A DNA stretch of 52,419 nt, taken from Syntrophomonadaceae bacterium. GTDB lineage: Bacteria > Bacillota > Syntrophomonadia > Syntrophomonadales > DTU052. The notes beneath the pieces were generated by a model that worked only from the letters and a program-made list of their open reading frames with translations, was not told the origin of the DNA and searched no databases. This document shows, in pieces, positions 25,001 through 33,845 of this stretch; the first letter of the stretch is position 1, and the number at the start of each line of letters is the position of its first letter. Position numbers and translations under genes: made by a program. The DNA is taken from the NCBI GenBank assembly GCA_012728655.1, contig JAAYEQ010000063.1, positions 1 through 52,419 on the forward strand. The letters are read 5' to 3'.

Positions 25001-25876
25001 TTAAAGGTAATACAGGTCCGCAGGTCGGAAATGCTCCTCGGGAATTTTCAGAGCCCGGTCGATTTCGGCCAGCATCTTCTCCCGGTCATGAGGCATCTGA
25101 CCGGTGATGTTCCAGTAGTTGGATACATGGTCGCTCACTATCCAACTGCCATCTACATTCAACTCCTGCAGCAGGAGCCGGATTTCTTCCAAGGCCTGGT
25201 GTGGACTGAGCAATTGAAAACGGCCTTCCCGGTAATCCTCGAACAGAGGAGTGTTGGGTACCGGCACCAGGGTCCTTAGCCTGATAAACTCCGGGTTGAT
25301 GGCGGAAAGCACCCGGGCGCTCTCACTGGCGTGTTCGACGGTTCTTTCCAAACCGCCGACGCCTACCAGGTAGTATTCGCTTAGTTCGATCCCGGCCTCA
25401 CGCACTTTGGTTCCGGCTCGAATGATCTGCTCCGAGGTGGTTCCCTTTTTCACCCTTTCCAGGGTAACGTCGTCACCGGTTTCCATCCCCATATGGATGC
25501 GGGTTAACCCTGCCTCGCGCAATCGTTTGAGATCCTCGAGGGATTTCTTGTCAACAAAGCGGGCGGCGCCGTAGACGGTGATCCGCTCCAGGCGGGGGAA
25601 AAGGGTACGGGCGAACTCAAAGATTTGAACCAAATCATCGGTTTTCATTATAATTGTATTACCGTCGGGCAAAAACAGGGATTTTACCCAGGTACCGTAG
25701 TAATCCCGCGCCATCCATAAATCGGCTTTGATCTCGTTTACAGGTCGCAGCCGGAAACGGGTGCCTTTGTACATATCACAAAAAGTACATTTATTATGGG
25801 GGCAACCGATTGTTGCCTGAATCAGCAGACTGTTGGCCTCACTCGGGGGCCGGTAAATAGTACCTTCATAGCGCAT
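25001..25876 (-). CDS. Radical SAM protein
   Basis: A 291-residue radical SAM enzyme. The cluster motif is GCPHNKCTFCDMYK (about residues 26-39), spaced C-x4-C-x2-C, unlike the common C-x3-C-x2-C but known in this Elp3/MiaB-like group. Further features are YGAARFVDKKSLEDLKRLREAGLTRIHMGMETGDD (SAM-binding and beta-strand regions) and LRTLVPVPNTPLFEDY. The product is unknown; no substrate peptide or partner is visible. The start at 25876 follows GGAGG on the minus strand with seven bases between; a longer open frame upstream lacks a ribosome site. The gene stands alone, divergent from the isochorismatase-like gene. Confidence 0.85.
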   Translation of the reverse strand: MRYEGTIYRPPSEANSLLIQATIGCPHNKCTFCDMYKGTRFRLRPVNEIKADLWMARDYYGTWVKSLFLPDGNTIIMKTDDLVQIFEFARTLFPRLERITVYGAARFVDKKSLEDLKRLREAGLTRIHMGMETGDDVTLERVKKGTTSEQIIRAGTKVREAGIELSEYYLVGVGGLERTVEHASESARVLSAINPEFIRLRTLVPVPNTPLFEDYREGRFQLLSPHQALEEIRLLLQELNVDGSWIVSDHVSNYWNITGQMPHDREKMLAEIDRALKIPEEHFRPADLYYL

Positions 25877-26072
25877 TATCGTACCTCCATCTGTGGGTTG
25901 TTTGATATAACAGCCAGGTTTCGGCCTGTGATTGGCGAAACTTGATGAGTCAGGATGCAAAGGATAAAATTCCGGGCAGGGAATAGTAGATGTATTGGAA
26001 TTCAATTACCCTTCAAATGCCTACATATAAAATAGCAGAATACAAATTTTTTGAATAGAGGAGGACTGGCAC

Positions 26073-26612
26073 ATGTACCGAGCTTACCCGGAGGAGTCCG
26101 TACTTGTGGTAATTGATCTCCAGGAGAGGTTAATGAGGGTAATGCCCGACCGGGAGCAGGTCATACGCAATACCCTGATCCTTCTGGAATTGGCCAACCA
26201 GTTTCAGATCCCGGTAATCGTCACCGAACAGTATCCCAAAGGATTGGGCCCTACTGTTCCCGAAATTGCACCGAAAATTCAGGGGAACAAGTTGTTGGAG
26301 AAGATAACCTTTTCCGCCTGCCCGGAACTGGTTGAACTGATTAAGGAAACCGGCCGTACGCAGGTATTGCTGGTGGGAAGTGAAACTCACGTCTGTGTAT
26401 ATCAGACCGTGCGGGATCTTCTGGAGGCCGGTTATAAGGTGCAGGTCCCATGTGATGCGGTATGTTCCCGCCGCACCTTAAATCATGAGAACGGGTTATC
26501 CCTAATGAGGGAGTTGGGAGCGGTCATTACCAACACCGAAACCCTGGTTTTCGACATGCTAAAAACCTCGGGAACCAAGGAGTTCAAAGCAATGTCTGCG
26601 CTGGTTAAGTAA
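26073..26612 (+). CDS. Isochorismatase-like cysteine hydrolase
   Basis: A 179-residue hydrolase of the isochorismatase/nicotinamidase fold. The catalytic set is visible: Asp in LVVIDLQERLM (about residue 13), Lys in KITFSACPELVEL (about 76), and the nucleophile Cys in VGSETHVCVYQTVRDL (about 112), preceded by the cis-peptide-type segment. Members hydrolyse amides or vinyl ethers; this short form resembles the YcaC/hydrolase group with unknown substrate. ATG 26073 has GAGGAGG upstream. The LytTR regulator follows after 20 bases with its own ribosome site, so they may share a transcript. Confidence 0.88.
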   Translation: MYRAYPEESVLVVIDLQERLMRVMPDREQVIRNTLILLELANQFQIPVIVTEQYPKGLGPTVPEIAPKIQGNKLLEKITFSACPELVELIKETGRTQVLLVGSETHVCVYQTVRDLLEAGYKVQVPCDAVCSRRTLNHENGLSLMRELGAVITNTETLVFDMLKTSGTKEFKAMSALVK

Positions 26613-26632
26613 CGCCCTGCGGAGGTGGCGGT

Positions 26633-27418
26633 ATGGCCATTAAAGTTCTGATAATAGATGATGATGAACGGGAAAGGATTGTTCTCCGCTATATCATTGA
26701 ACAGATGGATGATGTAAAGATAATAGGCGAAGCCAGCAATGGAATTGAAGGGGTGATGCTGGCCAAGGAAAAGAAGCCCGACCTGGTACTGCTCGATATC
26801 TTTATGCCGGAACTGAACGGTATTGAGACTGCCCGTCGGCTGCGGGAACTTCCCCAACCTCCCTTATTTGTTTTTGTCACCATGCACGCGGAAATGGCGG
26901 TGGAGGCATTTGAGGTTGGCGCTTTGGATTATATTGTTAAGCCCATTGAACCTGGGCGGATAAGGGAAACCATTGAAAGAGCCAACAAGAGCCTGGCTCA
27001 TGAGAAATACATATCCGCCAGGGTGGAGGAAAAGCTTCGGGAGCGGATCAACGCCCTGTTAAGGAGCATGCGGCGAGAAGACATCACTTACTCCAAGCTG
27101 CCGATTAAGGAGCGGGGCAGGATAGTACTTCTCAATCAGGAGGATATCATATACGCGGAAGCCCGGGATAAAAAGGTCTACATTTATACTGATGAGGGTG
27201 AGTATGCCTCCGGCTATACCCTTAATCAGTTGGAAAACAGGCTGGACAGCACCATATTCTTCAGGGTTCATCAGGCTTTTATCGTCAATCTCAACCGGGC
27301 CAAGGAGATAGTACCTTTCGGTGAGGGCTCCTATATGATCACTCTGGAAGAGAGTGACAAACAGATTATATTAAGCCGGGCGCGAGCTCGGGTCTTGAAG
27401 AACAAGCTGGGCATATAA
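26633..27418 (+). CDS. LytTR-family response regulator
   Basis: A 261-residue regulator. The receiver domain covers about residues 3-120, with acidic pocket D9-D11, phospho-acceptor D55 (LVLLDIFMPELNG) and the KPIEPGR lysine near 105. A helical linker follows (about 125-150), then a LytTR DNA-binding domain (about 155-260; IIYAEARDKKVYIYT, FFRVHQAFIVNLNRAKEI). Such regulators usually pair with a GHKL histidine kinase, but no kinase gene is adjacent, so it is an orphan here. ATG 26633 follows GGAGGTGG. A terminator-like inverted repeat (CCGTTCGTCG with CGACCGAATGG, 27425-27453) follows. Confidence 0.92.
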   Translation: MAIKVLIIDDDERERIVLRYIIEQMDDVKIIGEASNGIEGVMLAKEKKPDLVLLDIFMPELNGIETARRLRELPQPPLFVFVTMHAEMAVEAFEVGALDYIVKPIEPGRIRETIERANKSLAHEKYISARVEEKLRERINALLRSMRREDITYSKLPIKERGRIVLLNQEDIIYAEARDKKVYIYTDEGEYASGYTLNQLENRLDSTIFFRVHQAFIVNLNRAKEIVPFGEGSYMITLEESDKQIILSRARARVLKNKLGI

Positions 27419-27720
27419 AAATTACCGTTCGTCGGCCAAAATCGACCGAATGGAAGTTGATTTATCAAATATATCCTTTTTGTCAACCCGCAAAAATATT
27501 CAAATCGGTTATCGCCAACCCCCAAATACCCCGGTTTTATTGAGTATGTTATTACATTGTGTAGTATTTTTGGGACTACCTTTGTGAAAGAACTAACTAT
27601 CCCTTATTTCCGACCAAATAGCGGTGGAGATAGTGAAAAATTTAACAATGATTGCTATCATGATAATAGCATATTAGCGGATCGGACGAAAAAATTAAAT
27701 AGGAAAGGAGGAGTGGGCCA
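27419..27720. other. Intergenic region between the LytTR gene and the AAA+/VWA cassette
   Basis: About 300 AT-rich bases with no gene. The left end holds a terminator-like inverted repeat at 27425-27453. The right end holds a TTTAAC/TAATAG pair 17 bases apart (about 27640-27668), a weak promoter candidate for the cassette, and a very strong AAAGGAGG before ATG 27721. Confidence 0.4.
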
Positions 27721-27951
27721 ATGAGAGGACGAAACGGTACATACGGGGGAGCGGCCATTGACCCGTATGAGGATTTGTACCTCAGGGATGACTTCGAACT
27801 CGATGACTTGGAAGATGATGACGTAGTTACGGTTTATGACGTGGACACCGTGCTCGGCTATACGGTGGACATATTCAAGGTCGGTTACCCGTTTCTGTTT
27901 CTGGTTGCTCTTTTCTTGAGCTTGATTTTTGTGTTCGGATTGTATTTCTAA
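27721..27951 (+). CDS. Small acidic single-pass membrane protein
   Basis: A 76-residue protein. Residues 1-50 are strikingly acidic (DDFELDDLEDDDVVTVYDVD) after a short Gly/Arg-rich start. Residues about 56-75 form one hydrophobic helix (FLFLVALFLSLIFVFGLYF), so the C-terminus is membrane-anchored and the acidic part probably faces the cytosol. I recognise no family. AAAGGAGG gives strong translation. It precedes an AAA+ ATPase gene by 34 bases and a VWA gene after that, so it may anchor or recruit that pair. That role is inference. Confidence 0.7.
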   Translation: MRGRNGTYGGAAIDPYEDLYLRDDFELDDLEDDDVVTVYDVDTVLGYTVDIFKVGYPFLFLVALFLSLIFVFGLYF

Positions 27952-27985
27952 GCGGGATTTGTGAATTCCGCAGAGGGAGGGCAGA

Positions 27986-29188
27986 ATGAAACCATATTAT
28001 GCCTTGGCCAGGCATGATGGCAATCAGCCATTATTTAACCTGGTAGAAATGTCCATCGTGTCAACCCTGGCCGGTGAACCCTTGCACCTGCATGCGGAAG
28101 GTCTGAGAGGAACCGGCAAGACCACCATTATGAGAGCGGCCCGGGAATTGATGCCCAAGATAACGCGCATAGCCGGCTGTATCTACAACTGCGACCCGGA
28201 AAAGCCGCATTGCCCGTTGCATCAGCATATGTCTCGGGAAGAGATTATGGCACTGGGGACGGAAGAGATTGACATGCCTTTTCTCGAGATATCTCATTCA
28301 GCAAAGGTCGGCACCGTAGCTGGAAGTATTGACCTGGCCAAGATAACCGATGTCAATAACCCCAAGGCAGCTCTGCTGCCCGGGATCATACCCCAGGCGC
28401 ACCGCGGGATACTCTTTATCGATGAGATAAACAGGTTGGCTGATACCTCGCCGGAGATAACCGATATCCTGCTCGATGTTATGGGTAACAAGCCGGGGCG
28501 CCTGCAGATTGAAGAAGCCGGTTTGCCAACCGTAGAACTTACCGTCCAGGTTTCCGTCTGGGCGGCATCAAATCCCGATGAGGACCCCGGACCGCTGGAA
28601 GAGGTAAGAAGGCAGCTTTCGGACCGGTTTGATATGGTAGTTTACATGGGGCGTCCCAGTTCGGTAGATGTGGTTGTTAAGATGTTGGAGGGTAGCGACC
28701 GTGCCCGAAGGGAAGAGGTTGATCCCCGGATCTATGAAGCCAGAAACCGTGAATTTCAACAGCGCGCTTTAGAGATGGCCGAAGCATACAAGTCAACGGA
28801 ACTTCCTGACTTCCTGCGCAGTTTTATCGCCAGGATTTACATCAAACACAACCTGGAAAGCATAAGGGCTATCGAAGCCGTTCAGCAAGGGGCTGTTCTG
28901 TACAGTATTCTTAAGAAACACAAACAGATAATGATAAATGATGTTATCGAAATGCTTCCTCTGGCCCTCAAACATCGGGTCGACGGTGATACCCTCCTCA
29001 AGATCATGAACGGACTGGAGAGCAGATCATCCCGGGACAGCATTTTGAATATCAAGGACAGGCGAATCAGCAAGGCTACCAAAGAAAGGGAGGAGGTATA
29101 CTTCGAAGGCGGGGCGCGCCGTCTGAAGGACATGGGGCGCCAGGAGATTATCGCCACCGAGAAGGCGCTGAACCCCAACGATTTCTGA
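27986..29188 (+). CDS. AAA+ ATPase, magnesium-chelatase ChlI-like
   Basis: A 400-residue ATPase. Walker A is GLRGTGKTT (39-47), Walker B ILFIDEINRLAD (about 138-149), followed by sensor and lid regions (SVWAASNPDED; RRQLSDRFDMVVYMG). The fold is that of ChlI/BchI and related MoxR-type ATPases. An insert at about residues 62-78 (AGCIYNCDPEKPHCPLHQH) has Cys and His residues that could bind a metal; comparable CDP-type loops occur in chelatase subunits. A VWA-domain partner follows, but no ChlH/CobN chelatase is present, so this is not a complete Mg chelatase. More likely it is a MoxR-VWA-type remodelling pair. GGGAGGG precedes ATG 27986. Confidence 0.85.
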   Translation: MKPYYALARHDGNQPLFNLVEMSIVSTLAGEPLHLHAEGLRGTGKTTIMRAARELMPKITRIAGCIYNCDPEKPHCPLHQHMSREEIMALGTEEIDMPFLEISHSAKVGTVAGSIDLAKITDVNNPKAALLPGIIPQAHRGILFIDEINRLADTSPEITDILLDVMGNKPGRLQIEEAGLPTVELTVQVSVWAASNPDEDPGPLEEVRRQLSDRFDMVVYMGRPSSVDVVVKMLEGSDRARREEVDPRIYEARNREFQQRALEMAEAYKSTELPDFLRSFIARIYIKHNLESIRAIEAVQQGAVLYSILKKHKQIMINDVIEMLPLALKHRVDGDTLLKIMNGLESRSSRDSILNIKDRRISKATKEREEVYFEGGARRLKDMGRQEIIATEKALNPNDF

Positions 29189-29300
29189 CGCCGGGTATCG
29201 GAGGATAAGGGCCTATTGCACATGACCATGAGATTATGAAGCGACTCAGTAACCATCAAACCATTATCAGCAATAATGGATCGTTCCAGGGGTGAAAGCA

Positions 29301-31052
29301 GTGAAATCAAACCGGAAAGAGGTTTTTGATACTTCCAGTGTGATAGGCAACTATCTGAGGATCTACTTCGGACAGGAACAGGGGGTTCGGTTGGGTGAGT
29401 CCGGTGTGGTAAGCCTGAAGGAACATCAGGTGGTCCCGGGGCGTAAAGGTCAGGTTAGAATTCTGACCAACCGCGATGCCGGACAGTGTTTTTTGGACTA
29501 TATTGATCCCGGCCGGGTGGTTCATCTGAGCGTTTTCCATCAACGTGGCAGCATTTGTCCAAAAGAAGTAGCAAAACGGATATTCTGGAGCATTGAAGAA
29601 TATATACAGCAAGAGAGCCCATCGTTGAGTTTCGTGGAAAGCGACAGAGCACGGAAAGCAGTTGATTTGGCACTTAAGATTCAGGTGGTCACCTGTGAGG
29701 GCAAAGGTTTAGTATACGATTTGTTTCAGGGACATGTTGAGCCGTTAGAACCAGGAGAACAGGTATTAAATCATGTAAGAGTTCTTATCAAAGTCGACAG
29801 TAACGGATATGACATTATTCTTCCTATCGCAGCAGCAGTCGAAGAAGCCATCATAGCATCAGGCCTTGAATTGAGCAAGGTACGTAAAATCATTCACACC
29901 AAAGCCAAAGAACAGGAAAAAAGATTGTCAAACTATGTAATGTTTCCCTGGAGACATTTAAAGAACGTGAACCATTTTACCCTCAGGGAAAACCAGAACC
30001 AGTTGGTGATGAGACTTGCCGACAGATTTGGCAGCATTGAAGAAGTAGAGGAATTATTGGCCAGCTATACTCCAAGTGTTTTCCACCGCATGAGCAAGGA
30101 ACAACAGCATAAGAAGTGGGGCAATATGGAAGAACATCTGCAGCAATTGGAGGAGCTGGGCATAGTCAAAACAACGATTTTCGGAACTTATCTAACCAGG
30201 GACGGCAAGGAACTGAAAGACTTCATCAACCATCATAAGTGCGAGTTGGAAGCAGAAATAAGACGCAGCATCAGACGGAAACCCAGGAAATCTGGCAAGA
30301 TTCGCAGACTAGGAGAGAATACCGATAAACCAACCACCGTACAATACGTAAACTACAATAAGGTGAAAAGGCAAAATGATGACACCTGGTCGGGAAATTT
30401 AGCCATACCCCAGACGGTGTTACAGGCGAGAAAATCGAGCCTGTTAAGAGGAGAAAACCGTTTAATCATACAAAAGGAAGATCTTTATCAATATCAAAAG
30501 CGGCATTACATCCCCATGGATGTCTGTCTGCTGATAGACGCCAGCGGCAGCATGGCCGGCGAGAAGAGACAGGCGGCCTGTTATCTGGCACAACACCTGC
30601 TCCTGAGCGGGCGGGAAAAGGTCGCGGTGGTTACATTCCAGGAGATGAAAGCCCAACTGGCGGTGCCGTTTACCAAAAACCAAAAAGTCCTTTCCCGGGG
30701 TTTAAGCAACATTCGCCCCGGAGGGTTGACACCGCTGGCAGATGGAATAGTAACCAGTATTGAAGTAATAGAATCAACCCGGGTCAGTAACCCGGTTCTG
30801 ATCCTGATAACCGACGGAATGCCAAACTTCCCCCTGTGGAGTTTTGACGCCAAGAAAGATGCTCTGGAGGCGGCTTACAAGATCGCCGAAGCCAAAATAA
30901 GATTCATCTGTATTGGGGTGGAATCCAACAAGGAATACCTGAAGAAGCTGGCCCGTAACGGGAAAGGAAAACTGTACATAGTTGATGACCTGAACAAGAG
31001 CAACTTGGTTGACATAATGGCCTATGAAAAGAGGATAGCTGCCTCACATTAA
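29301..31052 (+). CDS. VWA-domain protein (ChlD-like partner of the AAA+ ATPase)
   Basis: A 583-residue protein. Residues about 405-580 are a von Willebrand A domain with an intact MIDAS metal site: DASGSMAGEK, the Thr in GGLTPLADGI and the Asp in LILITDGMPNF. The N-terminal 400 residues have no family I recognise; they include a helical, charged region and a basic stretch (RRSIRRKPRKSGKIRR). VWA proteins of this sort act with AAA+ ATPases such as the preceding gene to load metals or remodel targets. I choose GTG 29301, after AGGGGTGA; another GTG at 29292 lacks spacing for a ribosome site. A CCATTAT/ATAATGG hairpin lies at 29261-29279, just upstream. Confidence 0.82.
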   Translation: MKSNRKEVFDTSSVIGNYLRIYFGQEQGVRLGESGVVSLKEHQVVPGRKGQVRILTNRDAGQCFLDYIDPGRVVHLSVFHQRGSICPKEVAKRIFWSIEEYIQQESPSLSFVESDRARKAVDLALKIQVVTCEGKGLVYDLFQGHVEPLEPGEQVLNHVRVLIKVDSNGYDIILPIAAAVEEAIIASGLELSKVRKIIHTKAKEQEKRLSNYVMFPWRHLKNVNHFTLRENQNQLVMRLADRFGSIEEVEELLASYTPSVFHRMSKEQQHKKWGNMEEHLQQLEELGIVKTTIFGTYLTRDGKELKDFINHHKCELEAEIRRSIRRKPRKSGKIRRLGENTDKPTTVQYVNYNKVKRQNDDTWSGNLAIPQTVLQARKSSLLRGENRLIIQKEDLYQYQKRHYIPMDVCLLIDASGSMAGEKRQAACYLAQHLLLSGREKVAVVTFQEMKAQLAVPFTKNQKVLSRGLSNIRPGGLTPLADGIVTSIEVIESTRVSNPVLILITDGMPNFPLWSFDAKKDALEAAYKIAEAKIRFICIGVESNKEYLKKLARNGKGKLYIVDDLNKSNLVDIMAYEKRIAASH

Positions 31053-31058
31053 GTTGGC

Positions 31059-31085
31059 TTAAAGCAGACCAAAGGTTTGCTTTAA
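31059..31085 (+). terminator. Hairpin just after the VWA gene
   Basis: TTAAAGCA (31059-31066) pairs with TGCTTTAA (31078-31085), with ACC/GGT continuing inside around AAA. It begins six bases after the stop and is followed by a second, stronger terminator at 31107. Confidence 0.6.
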
Positions 31086-31106
31086 TAACTCCTCCTTCAT
31101 AATGGC

Positions 31107-31137
31107 GAGCGCATTTTATATGCGCTCTCTTTTTTTG
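31107..31137 (+). terminator. Intrinsic terminator of the AAA+/VWA cassette
   Basis: GAGCGCAT (31107-31114) pairs with ATGCGCTC (31120-31127), loop TTTAT, followed by TCTTTTTTT. A classical strong terminator. Confidence 0.9.
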
Positions 31138-31231
31138 GGCTGATAATGGATAAATGTGGAATAAAGACCCGGCTTACGCTGTACACTTTAGAAGGCGTTA
31201 TTTAAGGCATGAAGGGTTGGAGGTGAAGTCA

Positions 31232-31822
31232 TTGGGCCGTTATATTGCTCTGGCTTTGGTATTGATGCTGTTGATGGGAACGGCGGGGTGCGGATGGACG
31301 GCGGCTCTGGATGACCGGATTGCATCGTGGAAGGAGATGGTTAAGGAACCCATTGATCAACCACCGGATGATGTGATAGATGAACTGTTGCAGGAACCCG
31401 AACCTGAAGAAACCGAAACGATTACGGTAAAGCTCTATTTTGCCCGGGAGAAAGGTGACGGCTTGGAGGTAGAGGAACGGGAGATTCCCAAGGTGGAGGG
31501 AATTGCGCGGGCCACGATTGAGGAACTGCTGAAAGGGCCCCGTACGGAAGGTTTGAAATCGGCCTTGCCGCCCGGCACCCGCCTGTTGGATATCAATATT
31601 ACGCCTGAGGGCACCTGTATTGTAGATTTCAGCTCTCACATCAAGGAAGTATCCGGTTCCAAGGCCGAAGCTTTAGCCGTGTTTTCCATTGTCAATACTT
31701 TAAGCCAGTTTCCAACAGTCAATAATGTGTCCTTTATGGTGGAAGGGGAAAAGGTGGATTCGATTGGGGGCAATATCAGCACTGCGGAGCCGGTGACGGC
31801 GGATTACGGTTTGAGCGAATAG
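31232..31822 (+). CDS. GerMN-domain lipoprotein
   Basis: A 196-residue lipoprotein. A basic/hydrophobic N-terminus (MGRYIALALVLMLLMGTAGC) ends in a lipobox-like TAGC at Cys 20. An acidic linker follows (PPDDVIDELLQEPEPEETET), then a GerMN domain (about 65-180; VKLYFAREKGDG, GIARATIEELLKGP, GTRLLDINI, TCIVDFSS). GerM proteins belong to spore and germination envelope assembly; the domain also occurs in vegetative lipoproteins. TTG 31232 is chosen because GGAGGTGA stands before it; an ATG at 31154 gives a non-signal leader and lacks a site. The gene begins a run with murI, which fits an envelope role. Confidence 0.85.
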   Translation: MGRYIALALVLMLLMGTAGCGWTAALDDRIASWKEMVKEPIDQPPDDVIDELLQEPEPEETETITVKLYFAREKGDGLEVEEREIPKVEGIARATIEELLKGPRTEGLKSALPPGTRLLDINITPEGTCIVDFSSHIKEVSGSKAEALAVFSIVNTLSQFPTVNNVSFMVEGEKVDSIGGNISTAEPVTADYGLSE

Positions 31823-31916
31823 AGCAACCCTTGGAGCGACATTAACAATAGAAATGGCCCCTGGGCATTTGCAACAATGACCGGGGGCCAGTTGATTTTG
31901 TGCCAGTTGCCGAATC

Positions 31917-32555
31917 CTATGACTTGGGTGCCCACGGACCGAAGGGCTTTCCTACCGGCAGGACCACGGTTCCACAGTGGGTGTTCAAGACCGAGGCCGC
32001 CGAAGCGTAGAAGGAGCATATGGCTATTCCCAGTTCCGACCAGGCAGCCAGCTTATGCCAGAACTCACCGCCAAGCCCCAGAGTGTTCATAAAAAGACCC
32101 AGGAAGAGGAGATCGATCAAAACAAATATGGTAAATAAAACCTTGTGAGTGCTCATGGCACCGACAGTCATATAGAGGGTGAAGATGAAGTAGCCGAGAA
32201 AAGCAAAACCAAGCTGGTTTATATCAGCGGCGGCCGCGGCGTTCGCGCCGAACATTCCCATGTTAATCATCCAGGTCATTGCTACTCCGCACCAGAATAA
32301 ACCATATCCGCAGAATGCAGTGGCGCCAAAGGTGTTGTTGTGTTTGAAATCATATAAACCGGCCACCAATTGGGCGATGGCTCCCAGGAATATTGCCCAG
32401 GGCAAAACCAGAGCCACGCTATGGGTGTCTCCTCCGGTAATTCCAAGTTTCTGAGATGAGGCCACCAGGGTGACCATGGCCAAACCCAGAAGACCAAGCG
32501 CTGACGGGTTCGCTACGACCTCTTGTACCCGTTTGATTTCTCCTTGAACCGACAC
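31917..32555 (-). CDS. GPR1/FUN34/YaaH (SatP) family acetate transporter
   Basis: A 212-residue membrane protein with six predicted helices. The family signature is the N-terminal NPSALGLLGLAMVT (matching NPxPLGLxGF), with GIAQLVAGLYDFKHNNTFGATAF and later FTIFVLIDLLFLGLF. SatP/YaaH proteins move acetate or succinate with protons and could export acetate from fermentation here. GTG at 32555 is preferred since GGAGG lies nine bases before it; an ATG at 32564 abuts that site. It is transcribed alone on the minus strand. A minus-strand promoter must lie in 32565-32700 but I cannot fix it. Confidence 0.9.
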   Translation of the reverse strand: MSVQGEIKRVQEVVANPSALGLLGLAMVTLVASSQKLGITGGDTHSVALVLPWAIFLGAIAQLVAGLYDFKHNNTFGATAFCGYGLFWCGVAMTWMINMGMFGANAAAAADINQLGFAFLGYFIFTLYMTVGAMSTHKVLFTIFVLIDLLFLGLFMNTLGLGGEFWHKLAAWSELGIAICSFYASAASVLNTHCGTVVLPVGKPFGPWAPKS

Positions 32556-33044
32556 AACTACCATCCTCCATCAACAAATATTGCCAGGTTTCAGCCCTTA
32601 TCTGTCAATCTGCCGACATGTTTCACTCCCCTCGTTAATAATTTCACAAAAAGATACAGAATCATGATACCATCTCACATATTGACCGGGCAATAAAAAT
32701 AATACAGAAGAAGAAAAAACAGAAATCCCAAGGTTAACTGGGGGTGATGACAACGGGTGTCGGTTGAAGGAGAAGCATTCTTCACCGGTTGCGGCTGCCG
32801 GCTGCTTACAAGGTCCCTGTTGCCAGGGAATAAAAAGGGGTGGGTTCCGTATTACCCGGAACATATTTTCCGGGATTGGATAGACCCCAAAAAGGAAGTC
32901 ACAGCAAATGTGTTTCTTGTCTGGCGAAACATATTTTCCAGGGCCGGGTTGGTAGATTATAAGGGGGAGAAGTGATAAATTATTAAAAGGTGTTCGAATA
33001 AAGCTCTTTATTCCTCAGATCGAAGTGAGAGAGGTGCTTCATGC
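32556..33044. other. Intergenic region between the acetate transporter and murI
   Basis: About 490 bases. A 72-codon plus-strand frame (GTG 32757 to 32975) has a GGGGGTGA upstream but no recognisable protein, and I do not call it. CCCGGAA (32855-32861) and TTCCGGG (32868-32874) form an inverted repeat around CATATT. The segment AACATATTTTCC recurs at 32928-32939. These may be regulator sites for murI or the transporter. Confidence 0.4.
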
Positions 33045-33845
33045 TTGCCGTTTGATAATCGGCCCATCGGGGTTTTTGATTCGGGAATAGGAGGGCTTAC
33101 TGTTGCTCGTCTTATTCAGGAACAACTCCCCGGTGAGGATATCATATATATTGGCGATACGGCTCACCTCCCCTACGGAGAAAAGTCGGTTTCTCAACTG
33201 ATAGAATATGCCCGGCGGATTATGGATTTTCTTGTGAAAAACCGGGTTAAAGTCATTGTGGCCGCTTGTAATACCAGTTCTTCCGTATCCATTGATATCT
33301 TGCGGGATCGCTATCCGGTCCCCATTATCGGCGTGGTCAAGCCGGGGGCCCGGGCGGCGGTAAGGGTCAGTAAAAACCTGCGCATCGGCGTACTGGCAAC
33401 GGAGGCTACCGTCAAAAGTTCCGCCTACCGCCGCGAGATCCTAAGCATTGAAGAGAACGCCAGGGTATGGGAGATCCCCTGCCCGCTGCTGGTACCGGCG
33501 GTGGAGCAAGGACGGACCGCTGACCCCGAAATCAAGGAAGCGATAGCTTCGTATCTTGACCTGCCCCTGCAGAACCAAGCGGATACAATTGTTCTGGGAT
33601 GTACGCACTATCCGTATCTGCAGTCGGTTATCGCCGAGGTTTGCGGAGAACAAGTCAGCATTGTGGACCCTGCGCTGGAGACCGTAGCCGAACTGAAGAA
33701 GGTTCTATCTGATATGCAGGGATATGCCCGCCGGGAATCGGGAAGGGCGAGTTTTTTCGCTACCGGAACCACTTGTTCGTTCACCGAAATCGGAGCCAGG
33801 TTTTACGGGAGGGACCTGGGAAGGGTAGAGACCGTTGATATCTAA
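33045..33845 (+). CDS. murI: Glutamate racemase
   Basis: A 266-residue enzyme that makes D-glutamate for peptidoglycan. Substrate and catalytic motifs are complete: GVFDSGIGGLTV with the first catalytic region, IVAACNTSSS with catalytic Cys (about residue 74), and VLGCTHYPYL with the second Cys (about 186). Length is typical. The start is TTG 33045, nine bases after GAGAGGTG; no ATG is available in this frame. It lies between the GerMN-lipoprotein region and the fumarase genes. Its own promoter is probably in the preceding gap. Confidence 0.95.
   Translation: MPFDNRPIGVFDSGIGGLTVARLIQEQLPGEDIIYIGDTAHLPYGEKSVSQLIEYARRIMDFLVKNRVKVIVAACNTSSSVSIDILRDRYPVPIIGVVKPGARAAVRVSKNLRIGVLATEATVKSSAYRREILSIEENARVWEIPCPLLVPAVEQGRTADPEIKEAIASYLDLPLQNQADTIVLGCTHYPYLQSVIAEVCGEQVSIVDPALETVAELKKVLSDMQGYARRESGRASFFATGTTCSFTEIGARFYGRDLGRVETVDI

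Noticed and set aside
32757-32975. A 72-codon gene upstream of murI
   Set aside because: A GGGGGTGA precedes a GTG, but the protein resembles nothing and the region looks regulatory; not enough support.
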